In this document: positions 25,501 through 36,219 of the stretch, one piece after another
Position numbering within the stretch: position 1 is the stretch's first letter
Layout of the letters: every line of letters starts with the position of its first letter
Assembly (NCBI RefSeq): GCF_905475395.1
Contig: NC_058337.1
Location: 134,499,960-134,563,959, forward strand
Direction of reading: 5' to 3'
Source: Chrysoperla carnea
Lineage: Eukaryota > Arthropoda > Insecta > Neuroptera > Chrysopidae
DNA: 64,000 bases
Program-made: the position numbers and the translations under genes
The notes under the pieces: generated by a model
The model's database searches: none
What the model was told of the DNA's origin: nothing
Seen by the model: only the letters and a program-made list of their open reading frames with translations

Positions 25501-28500
25501 AGATGGCATTAATACCTACTATGTATTTCTATAAAATTAAGACTAGGAGTTACCCACCTGCTTCGCTGGGATATTTCAACTTTTAAAACAAAGACTACCG
25601 CGTTATAGCCATTTGTGTGTGAGTTAATATTAAGGAAATGCCTTTTGGTAGTGTCAGGTCCCCAGCTCCCCGATCCCCTTCTCACTATTTTAGGTAGATA
25701 TTTCCTGTTTTAAAAACATCCCATTCTAATAAATCTAATAAAAGGAATCTAATGAGAGGAAAATATGACCTTGGTGATACAAGCAGATCTTCTGATAACG
25801 TGTTTTTTTTGTTTTTTTTTTTTTATTTTTTTAATCTATGTATGAGATTTTCTTATCCACTTCCGTTTGTATATATAATTTTCTTTGTACTCAAAAAGTA
25901 AATCTTTAAAAGAATTTAAAATTTACCCTGGTTTTAATTAGCTTACATAAATAATTTACGTTGATGGCAATTATAAATTTGCTTAAAAATACATTATAAA
26001 ATATGATAATATTAAGGTAGTATAGCAGTGTCGAAGCATCGAAGCAGAAAAGAGTTTAATCAAATCATCAATCTTTGTTGAGTTGAAAAATCATTAAAAC
26101 ATTTTTAAAAGCTGAGTTGGTTAAAATTTAGTTTTCAAATTTACTTACATGACGTAAAAAAACGTAGTAATTTAACAATTAATTCGATCGTGTTTGTTTT
26201 CACTTGATTAATATGTCCGATTTACAACACGGGTAGAAACTAAATTATGATAATAAAACTTCTAAACGGTAAATCGTTTAGAATTTTTATACCATGCATA
26301 TATGTAATATGCAAGGTATACTAAGTTTAGTCCCAAGTTTGTAACGCTTAAAAATATGAATGCTAGGAATAAAATTTTGGTATGGGTAAAATCACCTAAT
26401 TAGTCCATTTTCGGTTGTCTGTCCGTCTGTCTGCCAACACGATAACTCAAAAAAGAAAAAAGATATCAAGCTGAAACTTTTACAGCGAACTCAGGACGTA
26501 AAAAGTGAGCCCAAGTTCGTAATAGAGCAACATAGGTCAATTGGGTCTTGACCTATGGATCCGTAGGACCCATCTTATAAACCGTTAGAGATAGAACAAA
26601 AGTTTAAATGTACAAAATCTTCCTTATCAAAAAATAAACAACTTTTGTTTGAAACATTTTTTTCGTAAACATCATTGTTTACCCGTGAGGGTTCAAATAA
26701 GGCGTAAATTGTATAGTATGTATTGTATGGGAATATCAGTTACGTATGTGTGACATGTATGTATGTATAATGTGATAGAGTAATCAACACTGTCTATGCA
26801 TAGTATTTCAACAATTAACTCAGTCAATTTTTGTTTTTACTTGTTTTAGTGAATGTTTGACACATAGTTCTGTCTAAAAAGTTTTTTTTTGTGAAATTTT
26901 TGCACAAACCATCAATTTTCGGTGTTATTGATCAGTGACGCTCAAGCAATTTTATACAATTAATTATATCTTTCGAACAGTGCAGTAAAAATTTCTGATT
27001 TTTTTTTCTCTTAACTAATGGCGCTATGATCTTTTGAATAAATTAAAAATAAATAATAGTTAACAATGAACTTCGACACTGCTATACTCTTAGATCATAT
27101 ATTTTAAATGGATGAGCCCAGTGTATACCAAGTATATGTATTTTGGCGTCACAGAGTAGATTAACAAAGATGAGAGTAGATTAACAAAGATGAAAATAGT
27201 TGGAGGCCTGTTTAAAATATATGATCTAAGGAGGCATGATCGTATAACCGAAATCAGCTGTTTCAATGATGTGTTTATATTTCAAATTGACATTTCATAT
27301 GATCATATGATCGTATGATCATATGATCGTATGATCATGTATTTTAAAATGTAGTGTATTTTCAAAGGGTATAATCTTATTTAAAATACGCGCCAGGATA
27401 TTACGTTGTATATTAAAACATGCGTATTATGACCAGGCCCTGATATTTCCTATCCTTGTCAATCTACTTTGAGAGGTGGTTCTCACTCTGTTGGCAATTC
27501 CAGTAGTGAATTTTCAAAGGCTATACTACCTTAAAATACATTATAAAATTATGACAATATTAAAGTACTTGTAAAAATTAAACGTGTAAAATCATACATA
27601 AGATTGAAATAATTATATTTTGCAGTGAGAATTTTCAATTAAATTAAGTGAAGTCAATTAATGACTTGATGAAAACTACAACAAAGTCTTGTCATTTTCT
27701 TCTTTTAACTCATTTAAAATGCTATTTATATAACAGCGTATATGTATGTTAAATACACTCGTTATACTCGCTCTAGTCGCTAGGTGATAGATAACACCAG
27801 TGAATTTACCCATTTATTGTGTCGTCCTCTCTTCAGATTTCCTCGTCAATTTCATCTGTGTATGTGTGTGTCTCTTGATAATTTTATCTGTCGTTTGATA
27901 AATTTATTGTCTTTTACAAAACTTAGAAGTGAAATTGTGTTTAAAATTAAACACACGTATGTATGTGAGTAATATACAAGGTGTCACCACGTAAATATAT
28001 TTAATTTACGTGTGCTGGGGTGCCACGAAATGTTTTTGAGATACGGACTAAAATCGATCAAAATATTGCGATATCTGAGAAACTCTGCATCTAATCATTA
28101 AATTAACCGGATTTTTATACTTTTTGGGTCAAAATTACCCCATCCACCGAGTTTCATCAAATTCCAAAACAAAAATTTTTTTTCCGATTTTCTCCATTTT
28201 TTCAAAGGGGTACCCCTTAAAAAAATCGAAAAATTTGTTAAAAGTACAAAAATCGGGTTCATTTGTTAACTGGTCGAATAAATTTTGAGATACAAAATTA
28301 CCCTATCCACCGAGTTTCATCAAATTCCAAAATACAAATTTTTTCCCGATTTTCTCGATTTTTTCAAAGGGGTACGTACCCCTTAAAAAAATTGCAAAAA
28401 ATCGAAAAATTTTTTACATCTCCAATTTCGGTAACACTTAGTATATAAGGTAATTTTGGCCCAAAAAGTACAAAAATCGGGTGCATTTGTTAAATGGTCG

Positions 28501-30538
28501 AATAGCTTTTGAGATACAGACTAAAATCGATCAAAATATTGCGAAATCTCAGAAGCACTGCATTGCAACTTAGGTGAAATAATTTTTAAAAACGGTTAAG
28601 TAGTTAATTCAAAAATGACGAATTTTCATACAAACTATCTTCCCCTTATAAGTTTTCAGCTTTGATTTGTGTTTTTTTTCATTTGAACAATCAGTTTTCT
28701 ATCTCCAAATTAGAAAGAAAATTTGTGTTTTCACCATTTTTTTATGTTACATCCAGTAAAAGTATTTGAATTATTTGTTAATTTAGTGAATGTAATTATA
28801 ATTACGTATGTACATGCTTTACTGTAATTACTGACTCATTTAACTTGAGAATTATTCTTTGAATGTTCATTCAAAAATTAAATTTTCAAAAGTTTCGCAC
28901 AAAATCAGTTCGAAAGAAATATTAACAGATTGTAAATGCATATAGAATATGTGAACTCAAGAGTGGATTTGAGAAGTAACTCGGATTGGATCTTCCTAAG
29001 TACCTCTACCAAATATTAGCCAAATATTAAAAATCTGACACGCTAGAGTTACTACACATGTCGATTTTTTTTCCATTTTCAAAAATCCGCCATGAGCTTG
29101 CATTACACCGCCCTATTAGCTCAGTTGGTTAAGGCGTAACCAATTTCGTTCGCGGTATGCATAGGGTAGCGGGTTCGGTTCCCGCCGTCGCAACAAAATG
29201 AATTTAATTAATAGTTGTGATGGGCTGGTGTAGTGCATGGTATATGCATGAAAGAGGTGCATTCAGCCTCTGAAATTGAGGAGCTGATAACTGAAATTAT
29301 CGGCGGAAAAGTTGTAAAACACATATGGTATCACAACGGGCTCTATAGCCTAAGTGTGTCCTTCGTGGAAAGCCATTATAACCTAACCTAACCTAACCTT
29401 GCATTACATTCAAATCATTAAGTCTTTTGTATGGGAGCTTTATTGGGGTTCACTTAACATCCCTTATGAAAATCTGACGCGCCCGAGTAAATTTTTTTTC
29501 ATTTTTAACCCTTTCACGTGGCCCCTCCATCGCATCGCCCAAACCGTCAGATTAATATATTTCGCTATCAGAGTTACTCACTCCATGGGTCTGTTTTTTT
29601 TTTTCATTTTCTAAGCCTTGTAAGTCCTCTCCCAACAGCTAGATTAAAACAAGTGAAAACAAACAATTGACTGAGTTAACTGTTGAAATATCACGTATAG
29701 ACAGTTTTGATGACGCAATCGTTTGTTTTTTGACGTCACGTAAATAAAGAAAGATTTCCACTCTTATATAGCCACACACACATAACTGATATTCCCATAT
29801 TAATACATACTACAAAATTTTCACCTAATTAGCGCCCTTACATTTAAACATTTGTTCTATCTCTAACGGTTTACAAGATGGGTCCTACGGACCCCAGACC
29901 CAATTGACCTATGTTGCTTATTTACGAACTCGACCTCTCTTTTTACGTCTTAAGCATACAAAAATTTCAGCTTGATATCTCTTTTCGTTTTTGAGTAATC
30001 GTGACGACAGACGACAGGCGACAGACAGACAGACAGACAGACAGACATATGGAAATGGACTAGTTAGGTGATTCTATGAACACCTAAACCAAAATTTTTT
30101 TCGTAGCATTAATATTTTTAAGCGGTACAAACTTGGGACTAAACTTAATATACCATGTATATTTCATATACAAGGTATAAAAATTTTATAGGATCTTTTT
30201 TTTTTAAATCATCTAAAGCTAGAAAATTCAATAGATTTCCACTACGCTCGAGTTACTACACATTTAGCATCGTGGGAACCCCTTACTAATATTTATTAAA
30301 TAATATGACATTATAAGCGAGTTGTTTATGTTAACCGGAGTCATTCTAATCTGATTTAATGATCGAATAAGGATTGTTAATTTAAGTAACTGTAAAACGT
30401 TAATTTGGATTCATTTTGTTTTTCTTGTGAAAAAATGATGTAATTAAAAATTTTTATTTACAGGTTTCTGATGTTAATACTGATGTTCGACGAGCAGCAG
30501 TTACGGCGCTAGGATTTTTGCTGTTTAGGTAAAATTAC
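19572..30538 (+). CDS. PSMD1/Rpn2: 26S proteasome non-ATPase regulatory subunit 1 (Rpn2), first nine exons only
   Basis: Exons: 19572-19590, 19990-20107, 20180-20349, 21469-21884, 23425-23888, 24122-24374, 24457-24645, 25245-25460 and 30474-30538. All have GT-AG borders and compatible phases, giving 636 codons plus 2 bases. Rpn2 is a scaffold of the 19S base that binds the ATPase ring and the Rpn13 ubiquitin receptor. The N-terminus MNITSAAGVISLL matches the family. Helical repeats carry [13 protein letters not shown] and [13 protein letters not shown], then a variable Ala/Thr/Glu-rich linker (~residues 270-330). The proteasome/cyclosome repeats follow ([55 protein letters not shown]). The animal protein is ~950 aa. 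The missing part should begin with a TPEQxPxVVxLLSES-like exon, and I find none up to 64000. The read portion has no frameshift or stop and looks functional. Confidence 0.95.
20390..21420. repeat. Transposon-derived debris in PSMD1 intron 3
   Basis: A segment beginning near 20605 (GATGACCCGGGGAAATTT) and ending near 21235 carries phrases typical of insect retroposon tails (AAATCGGTTCAGCCGTTTTT, GAGTTATGAATGG), and it recurs partially at 25540-25690. Within it, 20770-21060 has two diverged copies of the repeat also seen at 15700-15890. A G11 run lies near 21146. No coding frame. Confidence 0.55.
22116..22857. mobile_element. Non-autonomous hAT element with 8-bp target duplication
   Basis: The element begins CAGGGTTCGAAAATATCC and ends with the inverted form ATATATCCTCGAACCCTG. 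It is flanked on both sides by CTTTAATG (22108-22115 and 22858-22865), a perfect 8-bp target duplication. Both features are diagnostic of the hAT superfamily. Both subterminal regions are packed with GATATATATC-type repeats. No transposase frame in its 742 bp. It lies in PSMD1 intron 4. Confidence 0.93.
24848..25167. mobile_element. MITE with inverted ends, plus a third internal copy of the end
   Basis: The left end AATTAGCCTTTTACCTGG pairs with the right end CCAGGAAAAAGGCTAATT. The inverted similarity reaches inward through CCTCTAGATAGCAGGATATA and a GTACCCCCCTAG block (right side CTAGGGGGGGAGGTAC). A third copy of the right end (TTAATCTTCCCAGGAAAAAG) lies at ~24942-24968, so the element has a partial internal duplication. 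Non-coding, in PSMD1 intron 7. Confidence 0.8.
25540..25700. repeat. Retroposon-like fragment
   Basis: CTGCTTCGCTGGGATATTTC followed by AACTTTTAAAACAAAGACTA parallels 20640-20700. Short remnant of the same family, no coding frame. Confidence 0.5.
26288..26846 (+). repeat. Dispersed ~550-bp repeat, copy 3
   Basis: Same family as 7607-8145, from TATACCATGCATATATG to TTTTTACTTGTTTT. Lies within the inverted-repeat element of PSMD1 intron 8. Confidence 0.85.
27150..27192. repeat. Two-copy 20-bp tandem duplication
   Basis: AGAGTAGATTAACAAAGATG occurs twice in direct tandem. Small slippage duplication inside the composite element. Confidence 0.85.
27296..27340. repeat. Short palindromic tandem array, ATGATCAT/ATGATCGT
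   Basis: Alternating CATATGATC and GTATGATC units repeat about five times. Each unit is nearly self-complementary, so the tract can form several alternative hairpins. It contains repeated GATC sites. Confidence 0.8.
28010..28570. repeat. Intronic repeat, two diverged direct copies
   Basis: Phrases such as TTTTGAGATAC, CATCCACCGAGTTTCATCAA, CGATTTTCTCCATTTTTTC and AAAGGGGTACCCCTTA occur at ~28035-28215 and again at ~28285-28390. The opening GGACTAAAATCGATCAAAAT also returns near 28520. A more distant relative lies at ~31195-31345. Non-coding. Confidence 0.65.
29108..29397 (+). mobile_element. tRNA-derived SINE with CCTAA tail and 11-bp target duplication
   Basis: The first ~85 bases resemble a tRNA: a box A-like TAGCTCAGTTGGTTAAGGCG and a box B-like GCGGGTTCGGTTCCCGCC, as used by RNA polymerase III. 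An unrelated ~190-base body follows and ends in four ACCTA-type repeats. CTTGCATTACA flanks both sides (29097-29107 and 29398-29408), showing retroposition. The tail reads as (CCTAA)3, the complement of the insect telomere unit TTAGG. Inserted in PSMD1 intron 8. Confidence 0.92.
29647..30181 (-). repeat. Dispersed ~550-bp repeat, copy 4
   Basis: Reverse-oriented member of the family. It starts AAACAAGTGAAAACAAACA and ends CATATACAAGGTATAAAA, so the CACTTGTTT end lies on the left. Confidence 0.85.
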
Positions 30539-32206
30539 TAAAATTCATTGTTTTGTAGGTTTAAGGTTAGATTTTAAGAATATCGTCTCAAGTTTTTTTA
30601 TTAGTATTTAAGGCATGAGATTAATCCATATAGATTTAAAAATTTTAAAGTATGCCTTGGAGTTGGCATTTTTCATAAAATATCATGCGATGATGATTAA
30701 CAGACTATGGATTTTTCTCTTATAATTTTCATTTAATGCAATTTTTCTCCCAACAGCTGGTTTGTGAGGTATCTCGTATTTTGGGGGTAAGTATAACGTT
30801 TATAGACTGTGATAAATTTTTTAAAGATTATGCTATTTTAGTAGATTGTATGGAACATGTGGAAATTCTCATTTTTCTTCTGAAGTGGATTTAAATGGGA
30901 ATGTTTTGAAAGAGCCTGAAGAATTTTCCAGATGCTGTTCAATAAATTTGTATGAAAGTAAAAATAAACTTTTTTTTTCTGTTCTTTTGTTTTATTTTAT
31001 CCATTTTTTTATATCCAAATATTATTAATTCCTGTGTGCACCTTATTTGAATCCTCGTTTACTCCTTTCTTAGATGTGTTTTGTTTTGCCTGAATAATGC
31101 AAATTGATTTACGCCTGCTCTTTGATATGCTTTACTATGAATCTTTGAAACCTCCCAAGAACCTGATTTCTGAGTTTTTTGAGTCATCGTTACACTATAT
31201 TCCCGGTTTTATCAATTTCCAAAGAAAAAAGTTGTTTGTATTTCTTTAGTTTTTTTCTTAGGGTTGCTCCTTAATAAAACTACAAAAATTCGAAAAAAGT
31301 TTTTTGTCACCAATTTCGATAAAATTCTGTATCTATGGTAATTTTGCCACATAAAATACAAAAATAAGTTTCATTTGTTGATTGGATGTATATTTTTCGA
31401 AATATCGTCAAAAATCCCATAGGACGATCGATTTCTTCGAATTTCGGTCAGTACCATAGAAAATATTCGACAACATTAAAATTAATTTAATTTTTGTAGA
31501 ATAAATATTATTTATTGCACCTATCTTTGTTTATGGTTACTTGCCAGGCTAGATGGTGATATAAAATATCAGTAGATAAAGCACAAGCGCAAACTGTTTA
31601 AGAATAGCAGCGGTTTATAAGGGTTTTTCTCTTCTTATGAAAATGGCAAAAATCGTTTATTTACTTTTCGAAAACCTGAGACTGTTCAAAACCGGAGCGT
31701 TGGCGGCAGCCCTAGGCTGATTTGCATAAGGCTTTTATGACCAGCGTTGGATTTTATTTCTTCGAAAACCTGAGACTCTGTTCAAAACCGGTGTGTTGGC
31801 GGCAGCCCTAGGCTGATTTGCATAAGGCTTTTATGACCAGCGTTGGATTTTATTTCTTCGAAAACCTGGGACTCTGTTCAAAACCGGAGCGTTGGCGGCA
31901 GCCCTAGGCTGATTTGCATAAGGCAATTATGGGCAGCGTTAGATTTTATTCGGAGTACCAACTTCTTGAAGAAATAATGTAAAAACTTAAAAAAAATTGA
32001 AATAATTGAATGTGTCAAGGGCATAAGTACATGGTAGGTAAGTCTTAAATGACATACTGAAGAGTGAAGCATAGCATGCAAAACCATTATCATTCCTGAA
32101 AAAGTGAAATCATATTTACAATTCAACTTGACCTTTCTCTAATTTTATAATTGAAATACAATACAGAAATACATGAATAGACACGTTCTAAGAATGGAAA
32201 ATAAAT
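30539..32206. other. PSMD1 intron 9, proximal part
   Basis: Non-coding AT-rich DNA after the last visible PSMD1 exon. It includes a weak relative of the 28.0-28.6 kb repeat (~31195-31345) and a three-unit minisatellite. I searched it by eye for the next PSMD1 exon and did not find it. Confidence 0.55.
31669..31955. repeat. Minisatellite, three ~96-bp units
   Basis: Units begin CGAAAACCTGAGACT at 31669, 31763 and 31859. Each carries TGGCGGCAGCCCTAGGCTGA and GATTTGCATAAGGC. The copies differ by a few bases only, so the amplification is recent. Higher GC than its surroundings. Confidence 0.9.
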
Positions 32207-32210
32207 TTAA

Positions 32211-34888
32211 CCTCTTCACTACTGACTTATTTGAAAAATTAGACCCTCATTGACAACTTTTGTACAATATTTTGTGCATAAACTTTAATGTACACAATTT
32301 AATGAGAAACGAGATCAAACTTGAAATATCATACTAAATTTCAAAGGATAGATACTTACGAATAAGAATTGTCACTATTCACAGTTTTTTGGTATTATTA
32401 TAAAAAGTTGTACTTGTTGAAAACAGCCCAATTGTGTTAGTGTTCTGAGAGTTCATGCTTTGTTTATTTTATTTGTGTTTTTCATTCTTTTTTCGTGGAA
32501 ATTTTGATTAATTTTTGAGAAAAATTAATAGTTAAATATTTAACTAATTGAAATATAATAGGTAAGTTATCTTTTATAAATTTTTCATGGACGAATTTTC
32601 AATGTAAAATTGATGTACAATATTTTGTACATTGGTTATGAATAGTTGTTATATCTGACAGTTTATTGTTTTATGTCATATAGATTCCATACGTGCCATG
32701 GCCAATCAACAATTAACTTCGTCTGAAATTTTACAAATTTTAGAAGCTGATGATGTGTCTGATATTGAAATGTTAGAGGACGATGAAGATTTTGACGACG
32801 AAATAAATGACTTAGATATTATGAATGATGAATATTTAATTCGCCAAAATATCGTAAGAGTAGGAGCTGATGTTGTTCGTAACAATGAGCGTGAAAATCT
32901 CAATGATTTTGAAGAAGATATTCCCGAAGATGAACCCAACCAAGAAAATTCCGATCCAAATACTCCATCAACTTCAAAATCAAAGACAAAAATATATTGG
33001 CGAAACAAAAACTTCACCAGAAAGAGTTGTATTTTGCTGGCTGAAATCGATGAGGAAATCGAATTATTGTCACCAATACAATACTTTTCAAAATATATTA
33101 CTGACGAGCTTTTTGAACAAATGGAAATGTATACGAATATGTACACTGTTCAAAAAGGACATACGAGATTTAAACATTGCAGTGCAAAGGAACTGAAAAT
33201 ACTTTTTGGTCTACACATAGCAATGGGATCACTAAAATTTCCTCGTATAAGCTTATACTGGGATACGAGCCTATGTGTTGATTTTTTCACAAAAAACATG
33301 ACACGAAATCGATTTTACGAACTCCGGAATAATTTGCACTTGGTGGATAATTTGGCAAAAGGTACTAATACCGACAAATTTTATAAAGTGCGGCCCATTT
33401 TCGATTGTATTAAAAAAAGAATGTTGGAACTGGAATTAGTACAAGAAGTGTGTATAGACGAACAAATAGTGCCTTTCAGAGGACAGCTTTCCATGAAGCA
33501 ATACATTAAAGGAAAACCAAACCCATGGGGCGTAAAACTGTTTTTATTATGTTCCAAAAGCGGCCTTTGTTATGATTTTATTTTATACCAGGGATCTACA
33601 ACCGGTCTTGATGAAAAGTCCTTAAAAATGTACGGTTTTGGTGCTACGGTTGTCTTACAGTTAGCAAAAAGGCTTGACAACAAAGGCTATTATCTATATT
33701 TTGATAATTATTTCTCGTCATACACACTTTTACGAGAATTAATATCTAAAAACATTTACGCAGCATGTACAGTTCGGGTAAATCGGTTTCAAAACCCTCC
33801 GTTCCTTGTTGATAAAAAAGAAGAAAGAGGACATTCGCAAGAAATTTGCAATAAAGAGGAAGACGTAGTCCTTGTGAAATGGAAAGACAATCGAAGTGTT
33901 GTCCTTGCTTCAACTTTTGTTGGGATAGGTGAAGAAGATACGGTGAAGAGATGGGATAGCAAAGAAAAAAAGTATATTCAAGTTACTAGACCAGAAATTG
34001 TTAAAAAATACAATAACGGAATGGGGGGAGTCGATCTTATTGATAGACTGATCAGTCTTTATCGCATTTATATAAAATCGCGAAAATGGACATCAAGAAT
34101 GATATTTCATGCAGTGGATTTGGCTATAACGAACTCATGGATCGAGTATCGAACAGATGCCATGAAACTACAAATGCCAAAGAAAAATATTTTGGATCTT
34201 TTACATTTTAGAATGAGGATTGCGGAATCGTTAGTAAAAGTAGATTCTACATTTGTTGGGCGTAGGAAAGGACGACCATCTTCTCGTGCTTCGACAAAAT
34301 CAAGATCCGCAACGCCAGATTTTATTTTACATAGTCCTGAACCAATTCCTGGACCATCGAATCAATTACCAGAAGTTCCAGAAGTTCCTGAACCGGGTCC
34401 TTCAAAAAAAAGAAAAATTGAAAATCGACCGATAGACGAAGTGAGAATGGATACGGTTGACCATTTGCCTATCCATGACGGAAAAAATGCTCCAACACGA
34501 TGCAAAGCAAAAAAATGTTTGGGAAGAACATTTTTTAAGTGTGTCAAATGTGAAGTACATTTGTGTATAAACAGGGAAAAAAATTGTTTTTTGGAGTACC
34601 ATCAATAGTTAAAAATAATTATACTTTGAAATAAAAAATAAAAATAAATCATTGATTAACTGTTGTTATTATTTTATTACGTTCCACAACCAATGTACAA
34701 TAAATTGTACATTCCAGAAAACTCACAATAAAAGGAAAATTTTTTTTTTCTGTTGTTATTTCGTCAAATGAAAGTATTTTATGAAATCTTTTCACGAAAA
34801 ATATTTTTTTACTACTCGGCGTTCAAAGTTGGGTTTACCGTACCATAAATTTTTATGTACAATATATTGTACATCAGTAGTGAAGAGG
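32211..34888 (+). mobile_element. Complete piggyBac transposon
   Basis: 2678 bp, bounded by perfect 15-bp terminal inverted repeats: CCTCTTCACTACTGA at 32211-32225 and its complement at 34874-34888. TTAA lies at 32207-32210 and 34889-34892, the piggyBac target duplication. It carries one intact transposase gene. Four internal copies of a palindrome of the form TGTACAATAnnTTGTACA (about 32254, 32611, 34690 and 34857) lie between the ends and the gene. Intact ends and frame suggest a recent, possibly still active insertion. Confidence 0.96.
32698..34608 (+). CDS. piggyBac transposase
   Basis: Uninterrupted 636-aa frame starting at an ATG in a GCCATGG context. An acidic N-terminal region (~1-100) precedes the DDE_Tnp_1_7 domain. 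The three catalytic Asp of the family are visible: D254 in VCIDEQIVPFRG, D336 in YLYFDNYFSS, and D446 in GMGGVDLIDRL. The C-terminus (~598-636) is a Cys-rich zinc-binding domain (RCKAKKC, KCVKCEVHLC, NC, H), used by piggyBac to bind its ends. A basic PSKKRKIE stretch just before it looks like a nuclear localisation signal. Length is in the usual 560-640 aa range. It is expected to cut and paste the surrounding element at TTAA. All key residues are present, so it may be active. A domesticated role is unlikely because the terminal repeats are intact. Confidence 0.97.
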   Translation: MANQQLTSSEILQILEADDVSDIEMLEDDEDFDDEINDLDIMNDEYLIRQNIVRVGADVVRNNERENLNDFEEDIPEDEPNQENSDPNTPSTSKSKTKIYWRNKNFTRKSCILLAEIDEEIELLSPIQYFSKYITDELFEQMEMYTNMYTVQKGHTRFKHCSAKELKILFGLHIAMGSLKFPRISLYWDTSLCVDFFTKNMTRNRFYELRNNLHLVDNLAKGTNTDKFYKVRPIFDCIKKRMLELELVQEVCIDEQIVPFRGQLSMKQYIKGKPNPWGVKLFLLCSKSGLCYDFILYQGSTTGLDEKSLKMYGFGATVVLQLAKRLDNKGYYLYFDNYFSSYTLLRELISKNIYAACTVRVNRFQNPPFLVDKKEERGHSQEICNKEEDVVLVKWKDNRSVVLASTFVGIGEEDTVKRWDSKEKKYIQVTRPEIVKKYNNGMGGVDLIDRLISLYRIYIKSRKWTSRMIFHAVDLAITNSWIEYRTDAMKLQMPKKNILDLLHFRMRIAESLVKVDSTFVGRRKGRPSSRASTKSRSATPDFILHSPEPIPGPSNQLPEVPEVPEPGPSKKRKIENRPIDEVRMDTVDHLPIHDGKNAPTRCKAKKCLGRTFFKCVKCEVHLCINREKNCFLEYHQ

Positions 34889-34892
34889 TTAA

Positions 34893-36219
34893 AGGAAAAA
34901 AAATCGAATAAGCATTTTTTTTTCTTCTCTCCATCACATTATTAGCATTTTTTAGTAGGTAGTGGCAGTATAATGTTATACATTCCAACAGGTCCGGATT
35001 AACCTTTACGGTTTTTATGTTTACTCTTTTTGATCTGAGCTCTTGGTCTGTAATTTAAAAAAGGTTTTTTTTTGGAAAGGGAATTTCCTCTTTAGGGAGT
35101 ACTAAATAGAGTGTTATAAACATCATCGCATTTAGTGGTTCGGTTGCGCGTCTAGTCAATTTGTATGATGTAATTTTAAGGGAATTTGAACTGCCATTTA
35201 CCGCAAAAAAGTACATTCACTGTACTTGCACAAACAGGTCTACCTTAAAAAAAATTCTTCTTCTCATTCTTCTTCTCATAGAATCATTTTTTTAGTAGGC
35301 ACCATCGTGATACTTCATGCTTTGCAGGCTGCCGTTCATAAACTACGTCATGCTAATTTTCGCCATTTTTAACCCCTCTTCTCGTTTTCACGTTGTGCCA
35401 CCCTGTGCGACCTCCTATAAATATTACATAACGAAAACTAGACCCCCCTCCCTCTATGAAGTAAATATGACAAGTTGTATTAACACACACAATATGAATG
35501 ACTTTCTATCGTTAAAGATCAAATTCTATGTCTTTGTAAGATTACTCTCTTCAAATAAAACAATTATTTTACTCGAGCTTCGTTTTTTCCTAAAACGGTG
35601 TTGTTGAAGAAATATTAAGCTGAGGAAATTAAAATGGGACACCCTATATATACAATTAGATTTTATTTTAGGACTTTTAGAAAACCTAGTCCATCTCTGT
35701 ACAAGGACAGTAAGGATAATGTTACACATTCAAGGTATTATGACGCATATTCTCGTTACTAAATATTTTATGAATTATCCAGAGCTTAGTATCGTTATAA
35801 TAAATCTTTTCACATTTAATTATAAATTTTCCTCTTTTTTTAATTGCTTGTGTTTAAAAATTTATAATAAAAATGTAGTAAGTACTTCTGGATTATATTT
35901 CTCTGTATTTATTTATATGAAAAGAATTTTTAACGAACACACTTTTTATAAGAAATACACACGCATTGTTTGAATGAAAAAGTCAACAAGTTTTTTTATG
36001 TTACCTAAATAAATACACAGGTCATTTTCACATAATTTGGAGATCTCGTTTAGTAACCTCCTTTGATAGAGACGTTGTAGTAAGCTTGTAGTAACCACAG
36101 GGCCGAAATGAGGATACATAGCGCCGGTGGCAGGTATTTAAGTTGCGCATTATTAAATCGGAGTGGGCTGTAACGATTTTGATGAAAATTCGTATATTGT
36201 TAGTATTTAACATAATAAT
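34893..36219. other. Unassigned intronic DNA
   Basis: No recognisable gene. The stretch near 35325-35460 (TTCATAAACTACGTCATGC, then a C-rich part) looks like old repeat DNA. The open frame there has no family signature. Confidence 0.45.

Larger units (their letters stand above)
26016..27530. mobile_element. TTAA-flanked composite inverted-repeat element with nested insertions
   Basis: GGTAGTATAGC at 26016 and its inverted form GCTATACTACC ending at 27530 are each flanked by TTAA, as in piggyBac-type insertions. The left end also pairs with CTTCGACACTGCTATACT at 27071-27088, giving an 18-bp inverted repeat. A third inverted pair of 20 bp, CTTAGATCATATATTTTAAA, bounds 27089-27240. The dispersed repeat copy 3 is nested inside. 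A ~32-bp flank sequence (AAAATACATTATAAAAT) is repeated on both outer sides. No transposase. Confidence 0.55.

Noticed and set aside
29108-29195. tRNA gene
   Set aside because: Box A and B-like motifs are present, but the anticodon region does not fold into a normal cloverleaf, and the segment is the head of a SINE with its own target duplication.
29380-29397. Interstitial telomere
   Set aside because: Only about three CCTAA units and they form the tail of the SINE, inside its target duplication.
30758-31025. Next PSMD1 exon
   Set aside because: A CAACAG acceptor-like site near 30758 and a short open frame from 30846 exist, but the peptide does not match the conserved PSMD1 sequence expected after the GFLLF segment.
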